Shown in pieces: positions 24,128 through 36,690 of a stretch of 64,000 nt of DNA. The notes under the pieces are model-generated. The model was not told where the DNA came from. It did not search any database and was given only the letters and a program-made list of their open reading frames with translations. The stretch comes from Phlegmacium glaucopus. Lineage: Eukaryota; Basidiomycota; Agaricomycetes; Agaricales; Cortinariaceae. The translations under genes and the position numbers were made by a program. The stretch is taken from contig MU130379.1 of NCBI GenBank assembly GCA_015039465.1, forward strand, positions 586,831 through 650,830. The letters run 5' to 3'. Position 1 is the stretch's first letter. Each line of letters starts with the position of its first letter.

Positions 24128-24629
24128 TGTCTTTATGCTCTAACTCCTGGATTTGTACAGTGTCGCGTCAATAATATACTGTAACTTCAAGGACCATGGG
24201 TCTATTTTGCACAGGTGACCGTGACGCGACACATTCGCGATCACATGACTCTATCATCTATTTAATATTAATACATTATATGTCCCGGCTCCGAACTTAG
24301 CCGATGATCCGTTGCGGTGTGAATTTTACCGTGCGGTAACCGACGGACAGTCGGAGAATCACCCATCTGTGTTTTAACACTCCGCATTAAGTTCCGCCAG
24401 GCATTACCGGCACACCACAACGGATGGGGACGAGACCAGCTCTCACTTCGGGCCTCGGCCGTTTTTAGATTGGGAAATCCTATAGAAAGAAGAACATGTG
24501 AGGTTTTTGTCATTTACGGGAAATTACATGCACCGCCCTGTGTGGAGAGCTAGGTCGGCTTCCCAAGCGTCACATATATGAACCTTTACCTTATGGATTG
24601 GGTTGAAACGGCCAAGGGAAAGCCTTATC
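24128..24629. promoter_or_regulatory. Divergent promoter region with paired TGACGCGACA sites
   Basis: The region lies between the starts of separase (-) and the rhodopsin-like gene (+). The ten-base word TGACGCGACA occurs at 24222-24231 and in reverse complement at 24161-24170, 35-44 and 95-104 bp upstream of the separase start. Both hold the ACGCG core recognised by MBF-type cell-cycle regulators. No other gene is seen. Confidence 0.5.
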
Positions 24630-25879
24630 ATGCATTTCACCCAAGAAATTGCTACTGTCGTTATCAGTGAGTGCGCTCATTCGTTACCAGTAGCTTATCC
24701 CTCACCCGCTGTTTCCCTTTGTCGCTCAGTCTGCGTTACAATTATCCACATTTTTGCAATATGCTTGACATTTTTACGATTATTTCACCGTCACAATATC
24801 TCGCGGTTGTGGTGGGATGATTACTTAGCTGCTCTGGCTAGTATCGTCGACTGTGGCGCCATAATTGACCTTTGGTTGGGCTTGAAGTCAAGTGAGGAGA
24901 TCAATAATCCAGCAATACAGAACACCATTTTGATATCAAAAAATCACATTCTAAGGCAAACCTTTGCTAGATACATCATTCCAGAGTCTAATGGCCAGGT
25001 ATCTAATAGGATTTCTCTGTATCATCACTGTGCAATGGTTCGTCTTTGCCTGCTCTCCTCATGGTTTCTCCATTGATTCAGGGCAAACGAAGGGCAACGC
25101 GCATCGCTCTCGCACTTGCGTTTGCGAGAATATTTCCACCAAGAGCAACGGCTCGCCATTATGCTATTTGCTTAGCCATCCTATTCCTTTGCCTCTTCAT
25201 CGCAATCATCATTCAAGCTATTTTATTCTGCAGAGATACTTCCGCTTGGATTTCTTTCTCATTGGTGCAATGTAACTTTCACGGTGAAATACTTATTTTT
25301 CTTGTTGCAGGTATGTATGATCCCTGAAATTTTCTATATTTTTTTTTTCTAATGACTTGATATTTTTGTTAGCGAACATTTTATCAGATGCTCTGCTTGT
25401 ATTTTCCCCGCTGTACACGCTACGACGGCTGCGACTTCCAGATGAAGAGAGGCGGTTAATATATTTCTGTTTTACTGGGAGCGCTCTCATGTCGATGTCG
25501 TGCATCGCTACCACCGTCTTCCTATTTGCGCCGGAAACATGGGAGCCAGCGCGTGGAAATATACGGGTTATTCTTGGATATTTAGAGGTCAGTTGATTCT
25601 TTACCTTCAAAATATCTCATATCAATCTATCTGACCAAGGGGAGCGTATCGTTGATTGTGTGTAACCTACTGGTTATCGTCACATACTTCTACAAGGTGT
25701 TTCGACAAGAAAGGGTCACCGAAACGCCTGTGCACAGCCAACCTCAAGAAATGTCCGAGACTGACCGCACCAGTCCCTTGCACCTTGAAGAGTACGTGAC
25801 CACTTTCAATCTCACGGAGATTTCAGGGGCATATTTTACGGAACCTACTCCGATGTCAAGGAGCGATAGGTCAGCCTGA
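24630..25879 (+). CDS. Fungal rhodopsin-like seven-TM membrane protein
   Basis: A multi-exon polytopic membrane protein, paralogous to the gene at 1407. The ATG at 24630 (MHFTQEIATVV) splices from 24668 to the exon starting after 24730, giving CVTIIHIFAICLTFLRLF, and then the signature SRLWWDDYLAAL. Later exons give RRATRIALALAFARIFP, the helix FLCLFIAIIIQAILF, and ANILSDALLVFSPLYTLRRL. It ends with a hydrophilic Ser/Thr-rich tail at 25877-25879. These motifs and their order match the fungal rhodopsin-like integral membrane family. The ligand and role are unknown. Confidence 0.8.
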
Positions 25880-26268
25880 ACATAAAATAATTAACGCTTG
25901 GCGTCATGATCATTAACGTTTGTATCTCCCGTGTTTTACCATGGAGACGTGCCAATAGGTTAATTTCTCTATGCACATACAGATGCTTGTCTGCTTGGAA
26001 GGAATTTCAAAAATTCGTTTCACCCAACTCGATCGATTCGCGGCAGCAATCCGTTGAGACGCATCGCAGCTCTTTAGTTTAGCAACCAGGTTCGGGAAAC
26101 CAGCCACCAGTGAAGCTTTGAGCAGGCTAGATATCGTTGGGACACATATAATTTAATTCACGGCGTGTGGTTAAACACCAAAGATCTAAATTCAAGCAGC
26201 GAAAATAAATAAATACTTGGTATATATAATGTACCCGTTCCGAGTCCTAGATAGATTATGATATACTA
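25880..26268. other. Intergenic region between convergent genes
   Basis: This is the 3' flank of both neighbours. No reading frame or repeat of note is seen. Confidence 0.5.
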
Positions 26269-27691
26269 CTACAGTTTGGAACTGATTTTCACCAATGCGG
26301 CATTATGTTGAAATATTTCCACAGCTTGTGAGACCATGTTATCAATGATGTCCTTGGCAGGAAGAACGTCCTTGATGACAGCAGATACACTGCCCATAAG
26401 CCATGGCCTTGGTATTGATATAATTAGTGCTGGGATACACCTTAGTTTAGTAATCACTCACCTGGCCTCAATGGATTTTTCGGGGTGTTTCTCTAGGTCA
26501 TGGTAGACAGGAATAATACCCCGGGAAGTGAGGTCCTGAATTTCTGCTTGCTTGTTGTTCTCCCTAGAATTAAAGGGTCAGTTTATATGGAAAGCCCTCG
26601 TAATGGAACCAAATGGTCATATACCAGTCTGCGACATAAGCGGTCTTTCTCACACGCATGGGTCGACCAGTGAAGATGATCGTTCGAGCCACATCTTCAA
26701 AACCTGCACTGACAACGAGATCTTTGTGGAATTTCGGCGCACCAGCTTCAACTGAAGCGACGAAACGTGTACCAACCCCTTTGAAAGTTGTTAAACATGA
26801 CAGGCGTAGAATTTAGGATGACGAGAAACTCACAAACACCCTGAGCACCCCATGACAGATTAGCTGCAAGACTCCGTCCATCGAAGACAGCACCGGCACC
26901 AATTACATAAATGGGCTTGCCTGTGAGGGGGGAAGTGCGTCCCTTGACGATGTCCACCACAGCAGGGATGAGAATGCTGGCTGGGAGATCGCCTGTATGT
27001 CCACCTCCTTCACCTGCCTGTGCACAGATGATATCTACGCCAACGTCAAGGGCCTTGATAACATGTTTGGGATGGCCGACCATGTTCATGACGAGGATAC
27101 CTGCTTTGTGTAGAGCCTCCACTGCCCACTTAGGTGGGATACCCACAGCGGACACAAAGAGGGCAGTCTTTTCTTCAATGATGACTTGGATCAGGTCAGG
27201 GAGCTTTCCCTGTGTGTAATCTGTCTATACTTGAAGGTGAGCCTGGAGGGCGAATTCTATGAGACAATCGAGCATACATTAGTCTTACGAGCACTTCCAC
27301 CAACCTGCGGAATAAGCAAGTCGACACCGAAAGGTGCATTCTTGTCCTTGAGGTCGGCCTTGATTGCTTGGATCTATAAATGGAATGTCAGAACCTTCCC
27401 CACGACGAGCACGAGCAAACGAAAGTGTCCCAGTGTCCAGGGAACCTGAGTAAGAATACTCCTCACCTGCTGACGAAGAATTTTAGGTGTGTATCCTACA
27501 CCACCAATGACACCCAAACCGCCTGCATTTGTGACGGCAGCTGCTAGTTCAGGTCCAGCAGCAACATTCATCCTAAAAGATAACAAAGTCAGGTAAGAAG
27601 GTGTGGACGATATAGGAAAAGCATACCCAGCGAGCAGGATTGGATGCTTAATTCCAAAGAGTTGTGTAATAGGGGTTGAAATAGTGGCCAT
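26269..27691 (-). CDS. Nitronate monooxygenase (2-nitropropane dioxygenase family)
   Basis: An FMN enzyme that oxidises alkyl nitronates to carbonyl compounds and nitrite. The start at 27691 gives MATISTPITQLFGIKHPILL. The next exons give AAGPELAAAVTNAGGLGVIG and a region reading APFGVDLLIPQVGGSARKT. The largest exon carries the core: VSAVGIPPKWAVEALHKAG, the phosphate-binding and catalytic-loop motif CAQAGEGGGHTGD, and GAGAVFDGRSLAANLSWGAQ. The C-terminus ends at 26269-26271. All junctions inspected keep the frame, so it looks functional. Such enzymes detoxify propionate 3-nitronate in fungi. No clustered pathway genes are present. Confidence 0.9.
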
Positions 27692-28419
27692 CGTTTATTG
27701 AGGGATTGGATTAAGATGCAGGTGAAAGTGAAGGAGCTTTATGTGGATCTAGAAAGCGGCAATAAACAAGAGCCGGAGCCGAAGCTCGTGCGAGACAGGA
27801 CTGCTTGCCGAGAGGAACGGACGCAGCGGCCCCGTATTATACCGACCTACCACAAGTATTTAATCCAACCACAACCTAGCTTGCATAATTTCTTGACAGA
27901 TGATGCTGAAATATCTGGGTAAAGTTGCGAAATACGTTATTAGCTTATACTCCACTTATTTCCCCTCCTCTGTTACTATTGATCAACATCTGCAAAATTA
28001 TTCTCCAACCCTTAGGGAAATTGATTAATATCTGAATTTAACGCCGAGTCCTACAAAGCAACAACCCCAGGTTGGCCCCGGTGCTTGCTCGAAATTTTGA
28101 GGTGGTTGAGAATTGACAAAGAGCCTATGACGTACGACTAATGCTGAGAGCAATAAGATGTCAAGGTAGCACGGAATCTATAGCAAATATATGGAAAGGC
28201 TTGAATGCCCAAGATAAAGAGACAAGCACACTTAAAGCTACTACAGGTGTTCTGCGATCCTGCAGGCAGGCCACTGGTATCTGTGATAATAGGCCTATAA
28301 GAATTCACGATAGAGTTAAAAGTACCTGTATCTTGACAATTGAGGTGCTGATGATCGGCCTCTGTACCGAAAGTGACACAGTTCCGGACACTGTAAGAAA
28401 TACTGAGAGCAATGGAACC
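27692..28419. other. Intergenic region, no gene seen
   Basis: Open frames here are short and match nothing. The part next to 27691 should be the promoter of the nitronate monooxygenase. The part next to 28419 is the 3' flank of the RING gene. Confidence 0.45.
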
Positions 28420-29425
28420 TCAACAATCTGCATCACAATCTCCTGGAGGACAAATTGGAACACGTTTAGTACCCTCTGATAAACGAGGTCGCTTGACAAG
28501 GTTGTCATAAACGGGGGGAGGACTGCTAGACCGTGTCCTTCGGGAAACTCGTCGCTTCGGTAACGGTTTCATCGCTCGTAACTCTACAGCTAACCCTGAA
28601 CGTTTAACGCTGGATTCTTGTTGTTGTTCTGCTTGAAGTGCATGAGCTTGGACTCTAGAGGCAAAGAAATGAGCTTCAGTAATGAAATAGGGTTGGATTA
28701 AATTACTTTTCATTCAGTTCCTCGCAGCGTATTTTGGCCTTCTTGTACTTGCCATGGAGGACTTGATGTTGTTGCTCCAATTGTTGGTATCTCGCAACAT
28801 GGCCATCGACTTCATGTTGGCGATCTTCGACATAAGCCGACATTTCATTCTTCAATACCATCGCGTTATGGACTGCTTTACTTTCTCCAAGTCGATGGGC
28901 GTCCAAAGCTGCAAAAAGGGATTCACAACGTTTCGCTAGAGCTTCTTCGTGGTTTTTATGTAGTTTAAGACGCGCCTCCGCTTGTTCAAGTTTTCTTTGG
29001 AGGGTAGAACACGCAGACAAGTCCAGATAAACGCGTCGTATAGATGGAAGGATGAATTGATGATATTGTCGTGGAAGACAAGCAAGCTAAAACCAATGTG
29101 AGCAAGAAAAAATACATCTAGCAAAAAGAGCCAACTTCTGGTGTAACTAGAATGATCAGGAACTGAGGTTAATGAGGAGTGGGTGAGCCACTGAGAGTTG
29201 GACGCGTACAAATATTGAAATTTGTTCTACATTCAGGACAAGACGCGGTCATCCCTTTAGTAGGTGGAGCATTGATGTGGTCAGATAAGCAATTGGAGCA
29301 ATAGATGTGACCTGAGTCCAACATGAGCCAAAAAGATAGTAGTATTTAGGTCGGACAGAATTTACCACAGGGCAGACAAACCGGTTCCTTGAAGATGTTT
29401 AAACATATAGAGCAGTTAATAGTCA
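28420..29425 (-). CDS. RING-finger coiled-coil protein
   Basis: The start at 29425 gives MTINCSICLNIFKEPVCLPC, and an intron splits the RING between this and GHIYCSNCL. A CPEC pair completes a C3HC4 zinc-binding RING, so it is a probable E3 ubiquitin ligase. A helix-forming segment, LPRQYHQFILPSIRRVYLDL, follows, then a long coiled coil of about 100 residues, and a basic tail with RRVSRRTRSSSPPPVYD. The stop is at 28420-28422. The gene at 54535 has the same RING layout and the cognate PSIRRLYID motif, so the two are paralogs. Substrate unknown. Confidence 0.82.
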
Positions 29426-29770
29426 TATCTCAATAAATCGCGATTAGAGCTTTGAATATTGGAATTGAGTTGGTGAAGAGATTGAAAGGGTGTTGGTGAG
29501 GATCCAGTTCAACGCGACTTGCAGTTTGGTGAAATTAGCCACACGTGACCGTCCAACTATTAGACAACGGCAGCCATTTAATTCTTGATATAGGTCCCGC
29601 ACCATCACGACAGCACTCTCCGTCTAAAGACAGCAAACATACCTTGCCTGGAGGTTTTTTTGCTGTCACGGACTCAAAAGGAGACCATAGTAGTTTTGAA
29701 AACCCTGATCTTTAAACCGGAACTCAGAGCTTCACCGGGCAATCATTCCTTTCATCTGAACCTCCAGTGA
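29426..29770. promoter_or_regulatory. Divergent promoter region
   Basis: Shared space of about 345 bp between the starts of the RING gene (-) and the coiled-coil gene (+). It contains a CACGTG E-box at 29543-29548. No other gene is recognised. Confidence 0.45.
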
Positions 29771-31554
29771 ATGTCTTCAAGTCCTAACGGTCATTATCCA
29801 TCTCAGAATCCGGCGATACAGGACCCATCTCTTTGGCTATTTAAAAGCTCGCGTGATCGCTCTATTTCAAGACCTTCGTCCCGCAGCTCGTTGCGCACAC
29901 ACAGCCCCTCCGTTTCGCTTGACGACCCAGGTAAGGGTTTGATTTCAATCTATCAATTTTAAATCTAACAACATACCGAAGTCGCCGTGCGGAACCATAT
30001 GTCAACGCTAAAGCATAACATAAGACACCAACAAGCTCAGCTAAATAATCTTGAAAACATCGTTCGCAGTGGTCCTCGTCCATTCGTTCCTGAAGTGACT
30101 GAAGATCATCATAATATGGCTTCTTCATCATCTACATCTCCACCGCCACCATCGTCATTTGTCCCAAATGGCCCTACTTCTATCAAAATGAAACGTCGAT
30201 CCAGTCATGATGTGCTGTTGAGCATTGCTGGTCCAGATTCGAGTCTACCTTTACCGAAACGTGAACCTGTAGATGAAAATGGCATCCAAGAAGGTGTTCC
30301 AATGGTTTTCGGAGTGAGCCCAACAAGTCCGCCTTCGTACAAGCGTGTTTCCAGCCCTACGCGAACTCTTTCTCGTGTGTAACGTTCCTCATAAAAATCA
30401 TTACAACCCTTTCATTTGCTTTCCCTAGGGATACCAGTTGCTTCAGTAGGTAGGTACATCTTCTTCGTAATCATCTTACCCTTTAATGTCACATTGTACT
30501 CACAGGCAATGCCCGAGCACTAGCCGATGAGGGCCAACCAGCCACGTCACGACCTTCTCCATCTTCCGCAAAGTTGTCACCTATCGACCCGTTGGAGGCA
30601 TCAACATCCTCTCTTCAACCACCTTCATCACCCAATCGACGAGCATCTCTGACCCCAGGAGGCACCACGAAGGTTCTGGCTGACCTACAGGCGGGGGTAT
30701 CGCAAGCCCGTGTAGCGTTGGACAATACGAAAGCACAGCTCCGGCTATCGCAAAGGAGTGTGGCTTCACTTACGCGACAGACAGAGGATTTGAAGGAGAG
30801 CAGAGAAAGATTGAGATTGGAAAATGAGGGCCTGAATAACGTAGTGGCAAGAAAGGAAAGACTACTACAAGAAGTAAGGTCATTGAAACTAGAAATTCTC
30901 TTTTCTTGAATTCTGCTCCTAGGTGCTAGAACGTGCAAGAAAGGCAGAAGGGGAAGCAGCAGCCTTGAAAGCCCAGCTCAAATCTGAAACTACGACGTCA
31001 AAGAAAACTATCCGAGAAATGGAAGCTACGCTTTCGGAATCGACTGCCCTTTCACAAAAGTCGGAACGTGAATATATCACGCTGAGGGATAGTATGAAGG
31101 GGATGGCCGAAACTTGGAAACAAGACACAGATCGACTGAGGGAGGAAATGCGTAAGCGAGAGGAGAAATTACGGGCAGAAGGGGAACGTCTTGGGAAAAT
31201 GTACAAGGATCTGGTTGACAAGGTTAAAAGCTCAAATGAGCAAAGGCAACTTGTAAAAACCTTCAAAGAAGAAGATCGGAGACGAACAGAAGAAGTAGAG
31301 AACCTCTGGACGAAACAGATAGAAACCTTGAAGTTGGAAGTGGACAAGCAAGAGAAGAGTACAGAAGTAGCTAACAAGACAGCCAAGTAAGTTTTACCCT
31401 CGTTTATGTACTTCTGGGCCCGTTCGCTGATCATTTTATACTTTACGTCAGGCATTTAGCGGAGGAACTAGCGAGACTAAGAAGACTCATGCAATCTGTA
31501 GGACGCAATTTGACAGAGGATGATACCCCAGCTGCAGAGAAGTCACCGTCATGA
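29771..31554 (+). CDS. Long coiled-coil protein, possibly She3-like
   Basis: The ATG at 29771 gives MSSSPNGHYPSQNPAIQDPS. After a short intron the second exon gives VRNHMSTLKHNIRHQQAQL, a short coiled coil, then a disordered Ser/Pro-rich stretch. From TTKVLADLQAGVSQARVALD onward the protein is an almost unbroken coiled coil for about 260 residues (LERARKAEGEAAALKAQLKS and more), ending in TPAAEKSPS and a stop at 31552-31554. The order of a short N-terminal coil, a linker and a long C-terminal coil resembles basidiomycete proteins annotated as SWI5-dependent HO expression protein 3 (She3, an mRNA-transport adaptor). That label is tentative; another cytoskeletal coiled-coil family is possible. 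Confidence 0.75.
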
Positions 31555-31944
31555 TCTCTTCCCTCCACTCATACCTCAATCATCACCAATATCTGGATGG
31601 ATCACGACCTTTCAACCTACACATTCCTTGGATGACGATCTTCACACTTGTTCTAAAAACTTCTCTCCTATCATTCGTACTTGTTTGTTTATATATCTCA
31701 AGTTAGTTGTCTATTTTATCGTTATCGCTTGACTTTACTTTTCTTTCTATTTGGTGGTCCTGGTTATAGCATTGGCCACTCATGCTTCGTAGGTCTATTT
31801 CATACTAATACGTTTCGTAATAAGCTTTACGTTGAACTGGTTGACCAGAATAGAACACGATGCGTCACATCATGTGATTATGAAGTTCGTGACAACTCAC
31901 GCCATTTGACGCAAACTACGACGAGAAGCTGCAGATCTAGTAAA
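31555..31944. other. Intergenic region upstream of the histone-chaperone gene
   Basis: About 390 bp between two plus-strand genes. It contains the presumed promoter and leader of the downstream gene. No other feature is seen. Confidence 0.45.
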
Positions 31945-33767
31945 ATGCAAATTCCTCCAGTAATCGAGCTTGAAGAAGCTGCAAAGAGGCTTGTATGGGA
32001 TGCCGTGAAGAAAGGGACTTTAAAGTTCGCTAACAAATTTATATCAAGTCTTCGTCAATGAAATCCCGTTAACGGCCTCTCTTTCTCAGGAAACTTACTC
32101 CGCGTCTGGTTCGGCAAACGATAGAGACACAATTGGGCTTGGAAGAGAGAAGCCTTGACGCGTCCGAGTACAAGTCCGCAATTACAACTGCTACAAGGTC
32201 TGCTCTTGTGAGCTTGTCACACCGATGCTCAAGTAATCTCCGTTTACTCATTTATCAATCTTTCAGAATCAAGACCCTCCTCCTTCAGATGAGGAAGAAA
32301 ACCAAGAATCACCAGCGGAGGTAAACAAAAAGCGAAAACCCGACATTAAGCACGAGGAAGATGATCAGCCGACACCGAAATCGAAAGGAAAGTCGAGTGC
32401 GACGGCATCAAAGGACAGGGAGGATGAAGGAAGTGCAAAAAAGAAACGAAAGACAATCAAGACAAAGAAACTAGAGTCAGAAGAAGAGGCGGAGGAGAAC
32501 AACGACAGCGAGAAAGCCTCACCCACGACGACGAAGAAAAAAAGACAAAAACGAAAGGACACAAAGCAATTCAAATCCCTTGTAAGTGATTGCAAGACAA
32601 CATCAATGAATACTGGTGATTAAGCAATATCAACGTAACCAGGAACATATCCCCACGTCAGATATGGAGCAGGATGAGCCTGGTCCTGTCAATATAGCAG
32701 GGCCATCCATCACGAAAGCCGTCAGTCCTAAGAAAGAGAAGGTATGTTTGTCTAAAATTACCTTTCCGCGCATTCACAAATACTTTCCTCAGAAAGGGTC
32801 TCCTTTGCGAAAAAAAGTAGTTCATTCAAAGTCTTCCAAAGAAGCACAGAATCCCGAATCAACGCCTACAAACAACCAACAAATTGGAGCCCCAGATGTA
32901 GTTGTGGCAGATGTGCGTAACTGAAAGCCTCCTCTTCGTTCTTCTTCCCTAATTGGGTCGACAGACTGTTGGAAGAGACGTATCGTCGGAACTAACTGAA
33001 CTTGACGAACCGAAGCCAAAACAAAAAGCCAAGGCCGTTAACAAGGTTTGGAGCCAGCAGCCCCCCTCTTTATTACTCTGACGTTTCTGCAGGAGCCCAA
33101 GACGACCAAGACTAAAGAAAAGGGAAAGAAAAGTGCCAGGCCCTCTACAACATTGAGCAAAGATGAGGAATCTATAAAGCGCTTGAAGGTATGAGACCTT
33201 TAACCTGACCGCCGGGGAACTACTAATCCCTCCTTGTATGCAATAGTCTCTTGTCCTCGCTTGTGGTGTACGCAAGGTCTGGTCAAAAGTATTTCAGGAC
33301 CTCGACTCTCCGCCTCAACAGATCAAGAAACTGAAAGAGATTCTTGCCGACCTTGGTATGACTGGTCGAATGAGCATGGAGCAAGCTAAAACGATAAAGC
33401 AAAAGAGGGAATTGGCTCAGGAGTTGGGTATGTTGAATCTAGAGTCGGAGCTTCGTACGTACTTATGATGCAATGTTTGCTTTTTTAGAGGACGTGCAGC
33501 AGTTTGAAAAAACTGTATTGGGTAGATCATCTCGAAGCCGATCTCAAACCACTGCTAAGGGTGCTGGGGTTGAGGAAGACGACTCAGAAGTCGAAGGAAG
33601 CGACTCAGAAGATGAAGGCGAAGGCGAAGCAGGTCCAGTGCCAAAGAGACGCCCAGTAAGCCTTATGTCCTCATCCATCGCGTCCGCCATTATTCAAGAA
33701 TCACACACAGACCAATGCAAGAAAGAGTATCATGGCTTTTTTGCAAGATCAATCTGACGAAGAATGA
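31945..33767 (+). CDS. HIRIP3-like histone chaperone with N-terminal DEK-C domain
   Basis: The ATG at 31945 gives MQIPPVIELEEAAKRLVWDA. Across the first intron the sequence continues LTPRLVRQTIETQLGLEERS, resembling a DEK C-terminal domain, a small helical DNA- or histone-binding fold. A very charged Lys/Glu linker follows with several short introns. Near the C-terminus, IKRLKSLVLACGVRKVWSKV then LKEILADLGMTGRMSMEQAK match the conserved region of HIRIP3, an H2A-H2B chaperone and HIRA partner. The last intron (donor at 33657, acceptor before 33701) gives the end RKSIMAFLQDQSDEE and the stop at 33765-33767. The family call comes from motif resemblance. Confidence 0.78.
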
Positions 33768-34715
33768 TGCAGTTATATTGTTAGTTCATCTTATGAATGC
33801 CAATTGGGCTTGTGTATCTATCTGCCATATATACATTTTATGCGACTAATTTCTATTCTTGATCTACCTTGTGCTCGAGTACCGTCCGCACAGACAATAG
33901 TAATTACGTAGGCTGGACATAGAACGCGAAAGGCCTCCCGTTTAACTTTTAAAACGTTCAATAGCAAGCTACTGCTTGAGAACTCCCCATCTCATACAAG
34001 GCTGAACTCAGCAACATTGGCACTATTCTCATCAAGAGACCAGAGAGACAAAGTATTCGTGGATCGACGTGGTAGAATTCCAGAATCGAAATTTTTTCAA
34101 GTGAAGAACAGGGTCTGCAACCTATCCGGTTTATAAGGAGATCGACCAACCGAAGTAAGTACCACCTCAGGGACACTCGATGGTTAATAAACAACGAATG
34201 AGAATGCCAAGTGAAAGCGTCAATTACTAGTCCAGTGGAATTTTTCTTCGTATGTTGTCAGCCGACGCGACATAGCCAAAGGATCATGATACCAAGAAAG
34301 AACTACAGTTTAACAGGTCCAGGTCCTGTGGTAGGCATCTGGACAAGCTTTCTGTGCGCAAGTGTCTGCAAGCATTTGATATCGAAGAACGACTGACAGC
34401 TGAAGATGTTGTTTGCATACCATGGAACTTGAGATCTGAGAGAGAGGAAAGCTGGATAGTTTATAGAGAATAAAAGCCCTCTACCGCCAGAAAAACCCTG
34501 GCTGGGCGCTGAGGGTAAGTACTGCCAGTAAGCTGTCATTTGTAAGGAAGAAGCAAGTGACGACTTTCCAAGACGCTTGGCGAGACTCATATGCTATGCT
34601 TCAGGGAAGACAAGAAAAATAAGAAACGTCTCAAAAGTGCTGACGTGTTCCTGTGCAATGGTGATGGTATGAGTAAAAGGGTCGGACCTCACCTAATCGC
34701 TGGAACAAATTTGTG
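33768..34715. other. Intergenic region, about 950 bp, no gene seen
   Basis: Both strands hold only short frames with no known motif. The end of the region should contain the VPS25 promoter. Confidence 0.45.
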
Positions 34716-35507
34716 ATGTCTCTTACAACACCCAGCGGTTTCGTTTCTTTATCTCACAACCGCGAGCATTGTTGATAATCCAAAAAACAGGTTTCTTATT
34801 GCCTTCAATCCACTCTGTGCCACCTTTCTTCACGTTAGATCACCATATCTAATCCTGGATTTTGTGCTGAAACTGATCTGTCTCGGTCAGGCAACAACCT
34901 AATCCCACTACAAATTCTATCATCACCGAACAATGGATTCGCCTCATTTTAACATATGCTCGTCACAAGAGGCTATTTGTGCTACGTGTCGAAGATGCCG
35001 AGACAGCAGGAAGCAATTGGGAAGAGATTTTGTACAATGAACGCATAAACCGTACGAGCGTTAATGCTTCCTTATGTTGAGCAGATTAATGTTGTAAATG
35101 CAGGAAAGATGCTACCAGCATACCTGTCTGATATCTTAGCAACTATGGTTAGCAAAAATGTTGCCGCATATGAACCAGAAAAGCAAACGAGAGCTGTTTT
35201 GGTGTATTGGCGATTGCCTGAAGAATGGGCTGAAGTTCTTTACAATTGGGTATATTGAAATTGAACATCTGCTCTTGTGATAGACAGTATCACTAAATTA
35301 TAATCCATTTAGGCTTCTTCTTCTGGTCAACTGAACACTATCTTGACGTTCTACGATATCACAGACCCGCCGATTGAATCCCCGTTAACAAACATACCAA
35401 TCTCACTCCTACGCAATGCCATTGCTATACTTGGAAAGACGGGGCGTTCTCAAATAATCGCCATACCTGACGGGGAAGGTGTAAGGTTCTTAGCGAGATC
35501 AAAATGA
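34716..35507 (+). CDS. VPS25: ESCRT-II subunit VPS25
   Basis: Part of the ESCRT-II complex that sorts ubiquitinated cargo into multivesicular bodies and recruits the ESCRT-III subunit Vps20. The start at 34716 gives MSLTTPSG, then across introns FLLPSIHSVPPFF, QQPNPTTNSIITEQWIRLIL and RHKRLFVLRVEDAE, the PPxF and tandem winged-helix pattern of this family. The next exon gives YLSDILATMVSKNVAAYEPE and QTRAVLVYWRLPEEWAEVLY. The last gives GQLNTILTFYDIT and ends GVRFLARSK at the stop 35505-35507. Five exons join in frame and the length is normal for the family. Confidence 0.9.
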
Positions 35508-35759
35508 TAATGAATAGACACGATTTTTCTATCGCTTGAGACCAATTGAGATTCGAGATTCGAGATTTCAAGCTATAGACTTTGCCATTCGAATGGGCAA
35601 TGGTTGGAGCCACAACTTCTTCAAACTTAATGATTCCCGACGTTATATAAAACGAGGCCATCGAAGGAACACTAACCCTCGTTATTTGTACGAATACATG
35701 TAAGCGAGGATAGAGATTTTGTAAATTTAATCGGAAAAGAAGATGGGAATGTTTATGAA

Positions 35760-36690
35760 GGGCGGTTGGAAGCCCTCTGCTTTTCTTTGGCTTGGCTTTG
35801 TCGGCCATGAGGCTGGGCACTTGAATCTGAATACATGAATGAGGTGAAAGTCCTGCGCAAGGATGTGAATGGAATCTTTTTTTTCAGTTGGATTGCACGT
35901 TTGTAAAAAGTAGTTGTTGAAATCGTTAAAAAAGAGAACGCAAGAAGGGACAGGGTAACGTACGATAATGCTGACTGATAATGCTAGTCGCTGTCAGTCT
36001 CCGGTACAGCCCGGGCTTCAATCACACACTACGCCAATATGGCAATCTTGATGGGGGGTAGTCCTTTAAAGAAATAAATTAGGGTGGGTGTCCGGAGAAG
36101 AGAGAGGGGGGGAGTGGGGGGGTAGCCATCTTTTGGCTTGACGGCCATGAGGCTTGATTTCTAAACACATGACTGGGGTAAAAGTCCTTGGCGAGGATGA
36201 TAATATATTTTCAGTTGGATTGGACGTTTTGGAAAAGTACCTTTCGAAATCATTAAAAAGAGAACGGACAAGATATTGAAAATGACATACAATAATGCTG
36301 ACTGATAATTTAAGGCAAACATCTTCGCTGCATGCACCAGTACGGCAATCTTGATGAGGGGGTAGTCCTCTAAAAAAAACAGTTTGGGATTGGGCGTCCG
36401 GAAGAGAGGGTAATAGTCTATATTTTGGCCCGCGGCGAGTCCGCCAGCCACAAGGTTCAGCAACTGAATCTATCACTGGGGTAACAGTCCTTGACGAGGA
36501 CTGAATGAAAGACTTTTCAATGGACTGGACGTCTTGGAAAAAGTAGCTGTCGAAATCATGAAAAAGAGAACACGAAGGAAAATGACAATACTGACCGATA
36601 ATTAAGGCAAGAATCTTTATTGCATAGGCCAGTAACGGCAGTCTTGATGGGGAGTCCTTTAAAAAAATAGGTGGGTGTCCAGAGAGGAGG
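35760..36690. repeat. Three tandem imperfect repeats of about 300 bp
   Basis: Three degenerate copies start near 35790, 36140 and 36465. Shared words in order are a CATGAGG/CACTGGGGT start, AAAGTCCTT with GAGGAT, TTCAGTTGGATTG, AAAAAGAGAACG, AATGCTGACTGATAAT, GGCAATCTTGATG, GTAGTCCTTTAAA and GGTGGGTGTCCGGAG. Each ends in a G-rich tract. No conserved open frame runs through all three. They may be a local satellite or decayed copies of one element. Confidence 0.7.
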
